Positions 1 to 7,053 are shown, counted from the first letter of the stretch. The stretch: DNA of 11,870 nt from Candidatus Kuenenia stuttgartensis (GCA_945874095.1 CAMCFM010000084.1:1-11870), one strand, 5' to 3'. Numbers and translations: made by a program. The notes: generated from the sequence alone by a model not told the origin.

Positions 1-57
1 TGGAAACGGTTTGAATACCGCTTGCGACGATTGCAAAGATTGCAAATCGAAGTCTGA
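1..57 (+). CDS. Possible 3' end of a CDS running in from the left
   Basis: Frame 1 is open from the window edge to a TGA at 55-57 and gives an 18-residue basic tail beginning WKRFEYRLRR and ending LQIEV. Composition (Arg, Leu, Gln) resembles a real helical C-terminus, but 18 residues cannot identify a family. Frame 2 is also open to 80 and frame 3 from 15 to 212, so the choice of frame is uncertain. The next strong rightward terminator is at 211-258, which would fit the end of this unit. No function can be given. Confidence 0.3.
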   Translation, partial: WKRFEYRLRRLQRLQIEV

Positions 58-86
58 GATACGACATTGGGGAATGTGATTTAGTC

Positions 87-212
87 ATGTCAGGCTGGCC
101 AGATATTCTTACAGGTGGGGGAGATCTGTTTTATGATAAAGAAGTCCACATGGTTATGGAAGACTTATCCCTTCAAAAAATTTTGAAATTTCATACTCAT
201 TCAGAAAAGTAA
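87..212 (+). CDS. Doubtful small ORF, 41 codons, ending in a terminator
   Basis: An ATG at 87 opens a 41-residue frame (begins MSGWPDILTGGG, ends HTHSEK) that stops with TAA at 210-212, the stop lying inside the A-tract of the terminator at 211-258. The frame stays open upstream to position 15, so it could also be the tail of a frameshifted longer gene. A GGGGA stretch at 69-73 lies about 13 nt upstream, rather far for a ribosome binding site. Base composition is more AT-rich than the confident genes here. I recognise no family; it may simply be 3' untranslated sequence. Confidence 0.25.
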   Translation: MSGWPDILTGGGDLFYDKEVHMVMEDLSLQKILKFHTHSEK

Positions 213-258
213 AAAAAACGGGCAGCAGATTGAGTAAAATCCGTTGTCCGTTTTTTTT
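211..258 (+). terminator. Intrinsic terminator, A/T-flanked and potentially bidirectional
   Basis: The arm 211-224 (eight A then CGGGCA) pairs with 245-258 (TGTCCG then eight T) with a single G-T wobble, around a 20-nt loop. The eight-T tract at 251-258 makes this a good rightward terminator and the mirror A-tract could serve leftward transcription. It closes whatever unit enters from the left. The structured repeat begins only four bases after the last T. Confidence 0.8.
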
Positions 259-261
259 GAA

Positions 262-575
262 GGCTCATACCGGATTCCAGGGTGATGGTATTGAATGTGA
301 TCTGGTTTTAGGGCCAAAGGCCCGACCCATACCAGCCTTGGGCAACGCCCAAGGTACTCGTAAGCCAATAAGAATTAAACAATTACCATCCCCCCACAGC
401 TCGGCCCCAGGACCAAAAGGTCCTGGGGCCGAGCTGTGGGGGGAATCAGGTAGGTCTTCTTCTTTTTCGTCCTCAAGACCAAGGCCGCTGGCCTTGGCTG
501 GTATGGGCCGCACCGTTGGTGCTTAAAGCCAATACAAATGCATTTTAAGGACCATCCCAAAATCCTGAATGAGCC
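262..575 (+). repeat. Structured repeat copy A (fishbone palindrome with terminal inverted repeats)
   Basis: This non-coding block recurs inverted at 10319-10636 with about 17 substitutions and two small indels (near 95% identity by hand alignment). Its ends are inverted repeats: 262-276 pairs with 561-575 at 13 of 15 positions. Inside, 303-310 pairs with 524-531 and 326-335 (CCCATACCAG) pairs perfectly with 498-507. Hairpins sit in opposed pairs on this spine: 311-323 opposite 510-522, and 336-354 opposite 479-497, the second pair meeting the spine with no unpaired base. A central hairpin lies at 390-443. The left and right halves resemble each other in inverted orientation, so the unit looks like one large degenerate palindrome. 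No clear target duplication is seen. It could be a MITE-like element, a structured non-coding RNA, or both. Frames open across it on both strands are best seen as by-products. Confidence 0.85.
390..443 (+). other. Central 25-bp perfect hairpin of repeat copy A
   Basis: Positions 390-414 and 419-443 are exact reverse complements, with the tetraloop AAAA at 415-418. The stem starts with six C-G pairs and includes GCTCGGCCCC against GGGGCCGAGC. The 25 perfect pairs make it the most stable structure in the window. It has no following T-run, so it is not a standard terminator. In copy B the same hairpin keeps its fold despite five base changes (see findings). Confidence 0.9.
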
Positions 576-599
576 TTCTTGAATTGAGGCAGGTGTTTA

Positions 600-1877
600 T
601 CAGAATCGCAGGAAAATCTTGTGTTTGTAGAGGAATCTTGCGTAGAGGAAGACGAATGAGAGTCCGACGATGACGAGCAGGAGCGAGCCAGCTCCGGTGG
701 CGACATTCAAGTCAACCCAGGCTTTGACATCTCCACCCACAAACCGTTCCGCGAGTTTGCCGAATCCGAGGAGGTTTGAGGTGAGGTAGAGCGTGATTGC
801 ATTTGAACCGATCCAGACGAACGGCCAGGCCCATGATTTGAAACCGATGACTTCAATGATCAGGTAAAACAGGCCTAGGAGGGCCATGCTGAAGCCGCCG
901 GCGACGAGGACGAATGAGCTGGTCCAGATTTTCTTGATGATTGGAAAAGTTTCGTTCCATTGGAAGCCGATGGCGGCCAGGGCGAGGCCTAGAGCGATTA
1001 AGATCAGGGCTTTGAAGACGGGTTTCATTTGCCCTTCACGCAGCAGGAGGCCTGCAAGAATTCCGAGCATGGCGGATCCGATGGCCGGAATCATGCTGAG
1101 AATTCCTTCGGGATCGAAATAGGTGTCATATTTACGACCTGGGAGGAGTCGCCAGTCGATGTAATTGACAAGGTTATAGCCTTTTTCGAATTTGCCGGAA
1201 GTTGTGGTGGTGACTTGGGCCAGAATTGCGGAAGGCTCGCTACTGCCGGCCTTTGCAATCAATGGTTCGAGCGATTCTTTGGTGAGGCGAACGTCAGGGA
1301 TTGGTACAAAAGTGAGTAGGGCCCAGTATCCGATCAGGATACCGAGGGTGATTCCGATCAGTGTTTTAGGCCGTTTTGGTCCGACAAGCAGGAAGATGGT
1401 GGCTGCTCCACCGTAACCGATTGCGATGCGCTGAAGAACGCCCAGAACTCGGATATTCGGCCAGAGGTTACTCATTCCGCCTGAATAAAAAATACCACAG
1501 AGGAATAATAGGATCGTGCGGATGATCACGCGCTGGAAGGCTTTGCCGCGACCACCGGTTTCATAGGCTTTGGAGAGCGAATAGACGGTAGAGACGCCTG
1601 CCATGAAGACGAACAGGGGGAAGATCATATCGTAGAAATGAAACCCGGCCCATTCGACGTGAGAAAGTTGAGTGGAGATGGTTTCAGTAACAGGGTTTTT
1701 GTCCATTCGGTCGAGGGCACGGGCCAGTGCATCGCCGCCGAGAATCCAGAACATGTCAAATCCGCGGAGTGCATCGAGGGCCATCAATCGACTGGTTTTG
1801 GGATTTGGGGCGTTGTCCGCCGCATCGGTTATGGGATCGAGCAGTGCGGTTGGCAGAGGGGCGGCTTCGAGGTTCAT
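600..1877 (-). CDS. DUF5009 / HGSNAT-like membrane acyltransferase family protein
   Basis: A 425-residue polytopic inner-membrane protein of the COG4299 / DUF5009 group, related to heparan-alpha-glucosaminide N-acetyltransferase (and bacterial NagX/YeiB-like proteins). Visible family marks are LDALRGFDMFWI at about residues 34-45 (first membrane segment), HVEWAGFHFYD then IFPLFVFMAGV at about 73-94 (the H-x-x-W-x-G and FP-x-F-x-F-x-x-G signature, whose His is the likely acetyl carrier), and RVLGVLQRIA at 143-152. Many further hydrophobic segments follow to the C-terminus. A TTG at 1901 would add eight residues, but ATG at 1877 is preferred because AGGA lies 11 nt upstream. Members are thought to move acetyl groups from cytosolic acetyl-CoA onto amino sugars or cell-envelope glycans; the substrate here is unknown. 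It stands alone, diverging from the hydrolase gene at 2111. No terminator was found between its stop and repeat copy A. Confidence 0.85.
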   Translation of the reverse strand: MNLEAAPLPTALLDPITDAADNAPNPKTSRLMALDALRGFDMFWILGGDALARALDRMDKNPVTETISTQLSHVEWAGFHFYDMIFPLFVFMAGVSTVYSLSKAYETGGRGKAFQRVIIRTILLFLCGIFYSGGMSNLWPNIRVLGVLQRIAIGYGGAATIFLLVGPKRPKTLIGITLGILIGYWALLTFVPIPDVRLTKESLEPLIAKAGSSEPSAILAQVTTTTSGKFEKGYNLVNYIDWRLLPGRKYDTYFDPEGILSMIPAIGSAMLGILAGLLLREGQMKPVFKALILIALGLALAAIGFQWNETFPIIKKIWTSSFVLVAGGFSMALLGLFYLIIEVIGFKSWAWPFVWIGSNAITLYLTSNLLGFGKLAERFVGGDVKAWVDLNVATGAGSLLLVIVGLSFVFLYARFLYKHKIFLRF

Positions 1878-2110
1878 TTGCGACACGTTCCTGGGGATCA
1901 AGATATTGGGCAGATCAATAGAGACATGGCAAGTCGATCGGCTGGTGGTTGATCCCTAGTATGATCTCAGGAATGAATCAGCGTCCAGAGATTTCCGTAA
2001 GGCAAGTTCTTGAGGGCTCGGTAGAAGTCGGTTAGGATTCAGAAATCTTTCCGGACCGTGATTAAAGGTCTTGAAAAGCCTCTCCCGAAAAAAAAAGGAA
2101 TCAGAAAACA
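1878..2110. promoter_or_regulatory. Divergent intergenic region
   Basis: This 233-bp gap must hold the promoters of the leftward acyltransferase gene and the rightward hydrolase gene. The hydrolase has a clear AAGGAA ribosome binding site at 2095-2100, ten bases before its ATG. A TATGAT at 1960-1965 resembles a rightward -10 box, but no matching -35 is seen, so I do not fix a start point. No strong palindromic operator is visible. Confidence 0.4.
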
Positions 2111-3010
2111 ATGATCACTCGTCGCGACCTCGTTCAAACCATTGGCTTGAGTATAGTTGCTGTAAATGTCGCAGAAAATCAGGCAGAAGCCGCTGAGGGG
2201 GAAGTGATCACACTTTGGCCTGGCGAGGCTCCGGGCGAGAAGGCTGGAGAGGTGGGTGAAGAGGGGCTGATGGAGCCTCTGCCGAACCAGAAGCAGGTGA
2301 AGCGGCGAAAAAATGTGACGAAGCCACGGATGACCGTGCATGAGCCAAAGGGCGATAAGCGGACCGATGCGGCTGTGATTATTTTTCCGGGTGGAGCTTA
2401 TAACATTCTGGCTGATGAGCATGAAGGCACGATGGTGGCCGACTGGCTGAACGGGCTTGGGATTACGGCGTTTGTGCTGCGATACCGCGTTCCGCGACGT
2501 AAGGGCAAGCCGATGTATGAGCCGGCTTTGCAGGATGCTCAGAGAGCGATTCGATTGGTCCGTCAGAATGCGGCCAAGTGGAAGATCAATCCGGATAAGA
2601 TCGGTGTTCTCGGTTTTTCAGCAGGTGGTCACCTGGGGGCCATGGCTTCGACAGCTTACGACCGGGCGATGTATCCGGCAGTGGATTCTACGGACAAGCT
2701 CTCAGCCAGGCCCAATGCCTCGATGTTGATTTATCCAGCGTATCTGGCAGAGAAAGGTGCTCTGGTTGAAGAGGTTAAGGTCACAAAAGATACTCCAGCG
2801 GCGTTTCTGGTGCATGCGCATAATGACGCACTCTCTTCAGAATCAAGCGTTTACTACTATCTGGCCCTGAAGAAGTTTGGGACACCGGCTGAGCTGCATG
2901 TTTACACCAAGGGTGGGCATGGCTATGGGATGATGGACGAAGGGCTGCCGACCAACCAGTGGCCAGCCCGATGTGGGGAATGGCTGAAAGTCATGGGCTG
3001 GGTGAGCTGA
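2111..3010 (+). CDS. Exported alpha/beta hydrolase (BD-FAE / acetyl-esterase type)
   Basis: A 299-residue serine hydrolase with the alpha/beta fold of the acetyl-xylan-esterase / feruloyl-esterase-like group. The nucleophile elbow is GFSAGG (residues 168-173, Ser170). The acid is probably Asp239 in HAHND and the base His270 in GGHGYG, which completes the triad. FPGGAY at 92-97 is the oxyanion-hole strand. The N-terminus (MITRRD, then a hydrophobic stretch ending around AEAAEG) looks like a short signal peptide, possibly Tat-like, so the enzyme likely works in the periplasm, removing acetyl or similar ester groups from plant or algal polysaccharide. The substrate cannot be read from sequence. 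ATG 2111 is chosen because AAGGAA precedes it by ten bases. The gene is monocistronic, ending in the terminator at 3028-3062. Confidence 0.85.
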   Translation: MITRRDLVQTIGLSIVAVNVAENQAEAAEGEVITLWPGEAPGEKAGEVGEEGLMEPLPNQKQVKRRKNVTKPRMTVHEPKGDKRTDAAVIIFPGGAYNILADEHEGTMVADWLNGLGITAFVLRYRVPRRKGKPMYEPALQDAQRAIRLVRQNAAKWKINPDKIGVLGFSAGGHLGAMASTAYDRAMYPAVDSTDKLSARPNASMLIYPAYLAEKGALVEEVKVTKDTPAAFLVHAHNDALSSESSVYYYLALKKFGTPAELHVYTKGGHGYGMMDEGLPTNQWPARCGEWLKVMGWVS

Positions 3011-3027
3011 TAATTCAAAAAGTCAAT

Positions 3028-3062
3028 CGGGGCGATCATAGCAGACCGCCCCGTTTTTTTTT
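3028..3062 (+). terminator. Intrinsic terminator of the alpha/beta hydrolase gene
   Basis: Arms CGGGGCG at 3028-3034 and CGCCCCG at 3047-3053 pair perfectly around a 12-nt loop and are followed by nine T at 3054-3062, 18 bases after the hydrolase stop. The convergent NAMPT gene ends at 3072. In the leftward sense only a weak T-run follows, so this serves mainly the + strand. Confidence 0.9.
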
Positions 3063-3071
3063 GATGGTTTA

Positions 3072-4469
3072 TCAGGAATGGCAACTCGCGCGTTTGCGAA
3101 TTTCGTCAAATGTGGCTTCGTTTTGTAATTTTCCATCCACATAAACTGTTTGTAAAACACTCTCAGGGCTTTGGTCGAGTGCATCTGGAACGGTGATGGT
3201 CTGGAATTCTCCGTTTGTATTTCGGATCAGATCCTGGCGACCGGCTTTCGACCATTTGCCCTTATCGCTGACAGGTTCTTTGCGAATCGAAATGCGTTTG
3301 CCATCAATGGTTGCTTCGCAGACTTTATAGGCGAATTTCTGGGTATCCCGATTCACTTTCTGCAGTAGTGCTCCGCCCATTCCAAACACGACATTCGACG
3401 CTGAATAACCAGCCTTCAGGACGGTATCCAAAATCTCTTGAATGGTGTCCAGATCGATACCATCGCCCTGAATCACCCGGACGTGGTTCAGCAATTTAAA
3501 TCCTTTGGAATTGAGATGGTGACCAAAGGCGTGGTCTAATTTATTCAGAGCGCCAAGCACTTGCTCGACAGGGTCGCCGGAGTCGACACGAACCACGATA
3601 GTGGCGCCTGATTCGATGACTTTTGGTTTCAGCTGCTGGCCCCAGATATGGGCAATGGCGTTGTCAATATCATAACTGTCGCTGACCACGGCGATGATTG
3701 AGCCTGGTTTGGCGAAATGATTGAGCATGGATTGATAGGCCTCGGTCTCGCGGCTGCGGCCCCAGCTTGTCATGGTCGAATGTTCGGCGGCGGGAATGGA
3801 GTAGCCTGCCATGGGGCATCCATAATAATTTCGGGCAGCGACAAGTGCGGCGACTGTATCGGTCCCCTGAAAGTTCACGAGGTGAGCCATACCGCCGAGC
3901 ATGGCTGATTCTCGGCTTGAGACTCCTCTGGCGCCGAAGTCGTGGAGTTTGAATGGGATTTCGGATGCAGGGTCGTCGGCAGATTGTATTAAAGCTGTTT
4001 CGATCAGACTTCGGGCATTCAACGATAAAGTGGCCACGGTGACTGGGTACCAGACACGGAGGATCAAGGTTTCCAGATAGGTGACAATCCAGGGCAGGGC
4101 AGGGTCGGTGGATTCGACAGTCATCAGGACGTTGTGGGTGGGCACCAGAGTGCCTTCTGGAACAGCCCTGATTTTGACGGGCCAGTGACCCTGGTGGAGA
4201 TTCACGATGCGTTCAAAGCCGGCTTTGGCGAACGGGAGGCCGTGTTGGGCGAAGAGTTCGGCGGCTTCGGAGATATTCTCGCTGGTGATGGGCTGAAGCA
4301 ACTGAGATTTGAGGATAGCCTGGAGGCCGAAGAAAAGGGTTTGCGGGAAGCGTCCGCCGCGGCTTTCAAGGTAAGCGAAGAGGCTGGTGGTGCCAGGTGG
4401 ATATTGGAGGAAGTGCGAGGCTTTGTAGCTGTCGGTATCGAGAATCGGGTTGAATGTGTTGTTTTGCAT
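3072..4469 (-). CDS. nadV: Nicotinamide phosphoribosyltransferase (NAMPT/NadV)
   Basis: A 465-residue cytoplasmic enzyme that joins nicotinamide to phosphoribosyl pyrophosphate to make NMN, the key step of the direct NAD salvage route. It matches the vertebrate and bacterial NAMPT family along its length: DTDSYKASH (11-19), KLHDFGARGVSS (174-185, Asp177 corresponding to the nicotinamide-selecting Asp219 of human NAMPT), AAEHST (227-232, His230 corresponding to the autophosphorylated His247), VVSDSYDI (261-268), RVDSGDP (294-300), VIQGDGID (332-339) and GMGGALLQK (363-371). Asp177 separates it from nicotinate enzymes. The frame stays open 53 codons further up, but that stretch does not resemble the family, whereas ATG 4469 gives the normal NAMPT start and length. 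The ribosome binding site is weak. No other NAD gene lies beside it in this window; an NMN adenylyltransferase must be encoded elsewhere. Confidence 0.95.
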   Translation of the reverse strand: MQNNTFNPILDTDSYKASHFLQYPPGTTSLFAYLESRGGRFPQTLFFGLQAILKSQLLQPITSENISEAAELFAQHGLPFAKAGFERIVNLHQGHWPVKIRAVPEGTLVPTHNVLMTVESTDPALPWIVTYLETLILRVWYPVTVATLSLNARSLIETALIQSADDPASEIPFKLHDFGARGVSSRESAMLGGMAHLVNFQGTDTVAALVAARNYYGCPMAGYSIPAAEHSTMTSWGRSRETEAYQSMLNHFAKPGSIIAVVSDSYDIDNAIAHIWGQQLKPKVIESGATIVVRVDSGDPVEQVLGALNKLDHAFGHHLNSKGFKLLNHVRVIQGDGIDLDTIQEILDTVLKAGYSASNVVFGMGGALLQKVNRDTQKFAYKVCEATIDGKRISIRKEPVSDKGKWSKAGRQDLIRNTNGEFQTITVPDALDQSPESVLQTVYVDGKLQNEATFDEIRKRASCHS

Positions 4470-4731
4470 AGAGTTAAGGGCGATAATAGGCTGATTTAAC
4501 AGCGGTGGATGGTTGAGGATGTGATCTTCATAAGGGTACCGGAACCGGCTGATTTTCGAGAGGTGGATGAGAAAAAAATCGAGAAAAAGTCGAAAATGAT
4601 TGGGTTGGGACTTGTCATAGGGCCACAATTGTGATTAAAGAGAGTATATACCTCATGAAAAGTGGGGTGAAATGGCTTGCAACGAGCCATGACACTTCTG
4701 TAGCAGCCCTCTCCTTTGAAGGATTGAAAAA
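4470..4731. promoter_or_regulatory. Divergent intergenic region between nadV and the ThuA gene
   Basis: This 262-bp gap should hold promoters in both directions. GAAGGA at 4718-4723, eight bases before ATG 4732, is a good ribosome binding site for the rightward gene. An AT-rich TATATA at 4645-4650 could be a -10 element but has no convincing partner. The open leftward frame through this gap is judged untranslated leader of nadV. Confidence 0.4.
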
Positions 4732-5763
4732 ATGATGATTCACCGACGTGCACTTGGCCAGATGCTTGGCATGGCCTTTTGCCTGATGATTGGCGGGACT
4801 TTGTCCGCTCAGGAATTATGGGTCAAGTATCCTGGTGGAGAAGGGCCTGGCAAGGGCAAGAAAGTGGTTTTGATCAGTGGAGACGACGAATATCGATCCG
4901 AAGAGTCGATGCCTCAAATGGGCAGGATTTTATCAGAACGCCACGGATTTGACTGTACGGTGCTGTTTCCAGTCGATCCGAAAAATGGGACGATTGACCC
5001 AAGCGTGAACAACAACATCCCTGGCCTGGAATCTTTGAAGGATGCGGATCTGGTGATCATGTGCCTGCGGTTCCGGAACCTGCCGGACGACCAGATGCAG
5101 CATGTGGTGGATTATGTCGAAAGTGGACGACCGATCATCGCCCTTCGGACATCGACCCACGCCTTTAATATCAAGGCTGGGGGGAAGCACTCGAAGTATT
5201 CCTGGAACGACAAAAAAGAGTGGGACGGTGGTTTTGGCCGCCAGGTCCTGGGCGAAACGTGGATCAGCCACCACGGCCACCACGGTGTTCAAGCCACTCG
5301 GGGCATCTTTGCACCAGGTCAGGAATCGAATGCGCTTTTGAAGGGTATCAAGTCCGGCGAGATTTTCGTGCCGACCGATGTTTATGGTGTGACGATCCCG
5401 TTGCCTGGAGACAGCAAGCCCCTGATTCTGGGCGAAGTGGCTGTGGGTATGAATCCTGAGGACAAAGCTCTGGAAGGCCCAAAGAACAATCCGATGATGC
5501 CAGTGGCCTGGACAAAGACGTATAAGACCGCTTCTGGCAAGAGTTCAAAGATTTTCACCACAACCATGGGTGCCAGTCAGGACTTCTCCAACGAAGCTCT
5601 CCGGCGCCTGATTGTGAACGCCTCATATTGGGCTTCAGGGCTTGAAAACAAGATTCCTGAGAAGGCTGATGTGGCGATTGTGGGTGAGTACAAGCCGACG
5701 AAATATTCGTTCAATGGCTTCACGAAAGGGAAAAAACCTGTCGATTTTGCGCTGAAGCCTTGA
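4732..5763 (+). CDS. Exported ThuA-domain protein
   Basis: A 343-residue protein with a Sec signal peptide (basic start MMIHRR, hydrophobic core about 8-23, cleavage likely after LSA at 24-26). A ThuA-like domain, a variant of the class I glutamine-amidotransferase fold, starts with KKVVLISGDDEYR (43-55) and includes the strand LVIMCLRFRNLP (107-118), then RPIIALRTSTHAF (133-145). The position where amidotransferases have their nucleophile cysteine reads ALRTST, so classical glutaminase activity is not expected. A His-rich stretch SHHGHH lies at 179-184. TTTMGASQDF near the C-terminus followed by NASYWASG is a form I associate with planctomycete ThuA proteins. ThuA was named from trehalose utilisation, but its biochemical role is not settled; exported versions probably act on sugars. 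The start is supported by GAAGGA eight bases upstream. It converges with another ThuA gene (6095-7018), to which it is only distantly similar. Confidence 0.8.
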   Translation: MMIHRRALGQMLGMAFCLMIGGTLSAQELWVKYPGGEGPGKGKKVVLISGDDEYRSEESMPQMGRILSERHGFDCTVLFPVDPKNGTIDPSVNNNIPGLESLKDADLVIMCLRFRNLPDDQMQHVVDYVESGRPIIALRTSTHAFNIKAGGKHSKYSWNDKKEWDGGFGRQVLGETWISHHGHHGVQATRGIFAPGQESNALLKGIKSGEIFVPTDVYGVTIPLPGDSKPLILGEVAVGMNPEDKALEGPKNNPMMPVAWTKTYKTASGKSSKIFTTTMGASQDFSNEALRRLIVNASYWASGLENKIPEKADVAIVGEYKPTKYSFNGFTKGKKPVDFALKP

Positions 5764-5872
5764 AAATCAGTGAAATTGTCGCATACCATAAGATATCTCA
5801 GGTGCTTTTTAAGCGGTACTGAGCGATCTTAAATCACTGTTGGTAAGTCCCGGTTGATCCCGGGCAAGTCGT

Positions 5873-5917
5873 ACAGAACGGACGCTATCGGGTGAAACCG
5901 ATTGGCGTCCGTTCTGT
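5873..5917. terminator. Long hairpin, probable terminator between convergent genes
   Basis: ACAGAACGGACGC at 5873-5885 is the exact reverse complement of 5905-5917. Inside, ATCGG (5887-5891) pairs with CCGAT (5898-5902), giving about 18 pairs around a short loop. Only TTTATATT follows on the + strand, so the T-run is weak. Its place 110 bases after the rightward ThuA stop and 178 bases after the leftward stop suits transcription ending from either side, but another role for the hairpin is possible. Confidence 0.55.
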
Positions 5918-5937
5918 TTATATTGCATTAAAATTAG

Positions 5938-6089
5938 CCAGTGCCCATTCAAGCGGGTCAAAGTAGGGTGGGGTGAATCATCACTTATCGAGACAAACCC
6001 GTTTCGTAATAATGCTTTAAACCATTTGATAGAAAGCAGTTGCAAAGTAGGGTGGGGTGAAGCCCACCCTCTTCTAGAGTGGGCACTGG
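5938..6089. repeat. REP-like repeat pair with GTAG-footed hairpin
   Basis: The 19-mer CAAAGTAGGGTGGGGTGAA occurs at 5959-5977 and again at 6043-6061, 84 bases apart. The second copy continues into CCCACCCT and so forms a hairpin (6049-6056 with 6063-6070) with GTAG at its foot, the tetranucleotide typical of REP elements mobilised by RAYT transposases. The first copy has lost its right arm. The whole block is bounded by a 10-bp inverted repeat, CCAGTGCCCA at 5938-5947 against 6080-6089. The combination fits a decayed REP doublet (BIME-like). No transposase gene is present here. Confidence 0.6.
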
Positions 6090-6094
6090 ATAGT

Positions 6095-7018
6095 TTATTT
6101 CTTAAGATCAAGGCCGGTGGTCAGATCCTCTTTGCCAGGCGATGAAGGGACTCCACCAACAGGCACATTCACCTTGGCGAGCCAGAGAATGGCGTTCAGG
6201 ATCAGCTTTCGGAAGTTGTCATTTGACCAGTTCTCGTGGTCGTGACCGCCGGTAAAGCCAAACCCTCGACCTCCATCAGGCCTTTCGATGGCCCATGAAA
6301 TCACTTCAGGCCTGCCATTGGCTGCGACGATGTGTGGATGAGGGCCTGGTGGATAGCTGGTCTTGCCCTGACGGGCTTCGTTGCTGGGCGTGGCAGTAAG
6401 AATTGGCGTGAAGCTTTTCAGCTCAGGACTGAAATGGATGTTGAAATACCACTCGTCTTTCACTGCAAACGGCTTTACGCCTTGGGTGATCTGGTGGTCT
6501 GGCAGTTCCTTGATTTCGGCCACCCAGTGCGGGTTGGTTGAAAATCCGGATTCGTAATAGCCGCCAATCCATTCCAAAAAGCGTTCTGCGGCATTTCCGT
6601 TTGGGACTTCCACGGCATAGTGCAGACATCCGAGGCCAACGCCTTTGTCCAGCAGGGGTTTCATGACACGAACCAGACGGTCGCTTTGAATCATGGGATG
6701 ATTTCCACCACCGTCCATGAAGAAAATGACGGCTTTGGCGTCGTCAAAAATGGTTTCATCGTTTGGCCAGCCTCCACGCACGATCACAGGCTCGACAAGC
6801 CCGCTTTCGGTGAGGCATTTTCCAAGCAGTGTGATACCGGCATTGAATTCGTGGTCGCCGGGCCCGTGGCTGGGCTTGCCGGCAATGAGAATGACTTTTG
6901 GAGCTTTCTGGGTAGCCCCATTTGCGGAACGTCCAGAAAGTTCTGCAAGGAATGGAGATGCGGCAAAGGCAGCCAATATCTGACGACGATTAAGCATTTT
7001 GAGTGGTTCCTGAGTCAT
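6095..7018 (-). CDS. Exported ThuA-domain protein, Tat-like leader
   Basis: A 307-residue ThuA-domain protein, distinct from the one at 4732-5763. The N-terminus has LNRRQILAAFAASPF at 9-23, a twin-arginine-like leader followed by an Ala-rich core. The domain begins APKVILIAGKPSHG (39-52), an opening common in this subfamily, and continues with VIFFMDGGGNHP (97-108), GLGCLHYAVE (128-137, with Cys131 and His133 at the usual elbow), KDEWYFNIHF (187-196) and GGHDHENWSNDNFRK (257-271). ATG 7018 is chosen over the upstream extension because AAGGA lies nine bases before it. The gene follows the Gfo/Idh/MocA gene on the same strand, a frequent pairing in planctomycetes, but two tandem terminators separate them. 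ThuA proteins are presumed to act on sugar derivatives alongside such oxidoreductases; the exact reaction is unknown. Confidence 0.8.
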   Translation of the reverse strand: MTQEPLKMLNRRQILAAFAASPFLAELSGRSANGATQKAPKVILIAGKPSHGPGDHEFNAGITLLGKCLTESGLVEPVIVRGGWPNDETIFDDAKAVIFFMDGGGNHPMIQSDRLVRVMKPLLDKGVGLGCLHYAVEVPNGNAAERFLEWIGGYYESGFSTNPHWVAEIKELPDHQITQGVKPFAVKDEWYFNIHFSPELKSFTPILTATPSNEARQGKTSYPPGPHPHIVAANGRPEVISWAIERPDGGRGFGFTGGHDHENWSNDNFRKLILNAILWLAKVNVPVGGVPSSPGKEDLTTGLDLKK

Positions 7019-7053
7019 GGTGTGACTTCCTTTAAATGGATTTCTAAAAATAG

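Larger units (their letters stand above)
5764..6094. other. Non-coding region between convergent ThuA genes
   Basis: This 331-bp stretch has no convincing gene; the leftward frame across it lacks family features and runs through hairpins. It holds a long hairpin at 5873-5917 and a REP-like repeat pair within 5938-6089, both listed separately. The first 110 bases contain only a weak CCCGG/CCGGG hairpin near 5849-5864. Confidence 0.6.

Noticed and set aside
390..443. Central hairpin as a simple rho-independent terminator
   Set aside because: Despite 25 perfect pairs there is no T-run on either side, and a proper terminator already lies 130 bases upstream.
230..526. Overlapping 82-98 codon ORFs on both strands of repeat copy A, with counterparts in copy B (10369-10638)
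   Set aside because: Frames are open on both strands because the unit is palindromic and GC-rich. The predicted peptides are low-complexity readings of the hairpin arms, no ribosome binding site is present, and base changes follow RNA pairing. The 3-base indel that keeps frame lies in a homopolymer, so it is weak evidence for coding.
262..575. Group II intron, CRISPR repeat or HEARO/omega RNA
   Set aside because: No group II domain V-like end, no short regularly spaced repeats with spacers, and no nearby IscB/IsrB/TnpB gene; the fishbone layout does not match the forms I know. A covariance search would settle it.
4470..4628. N-terminal extension of the NAMPT protein
   Set aside because: The 53 extra residues are hydrophobic/basic and unlike any NAMPT N-terminus; the family start coincides with ATG 4469.
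5809..6111. 100-codon leftward ORF between the ThuA genes
   Set aside because: It runs through the 5873-5917 hairpin and the REP-like block, overlaps the end of the ThuA gene, and shows no family motif or ribosome binding site.
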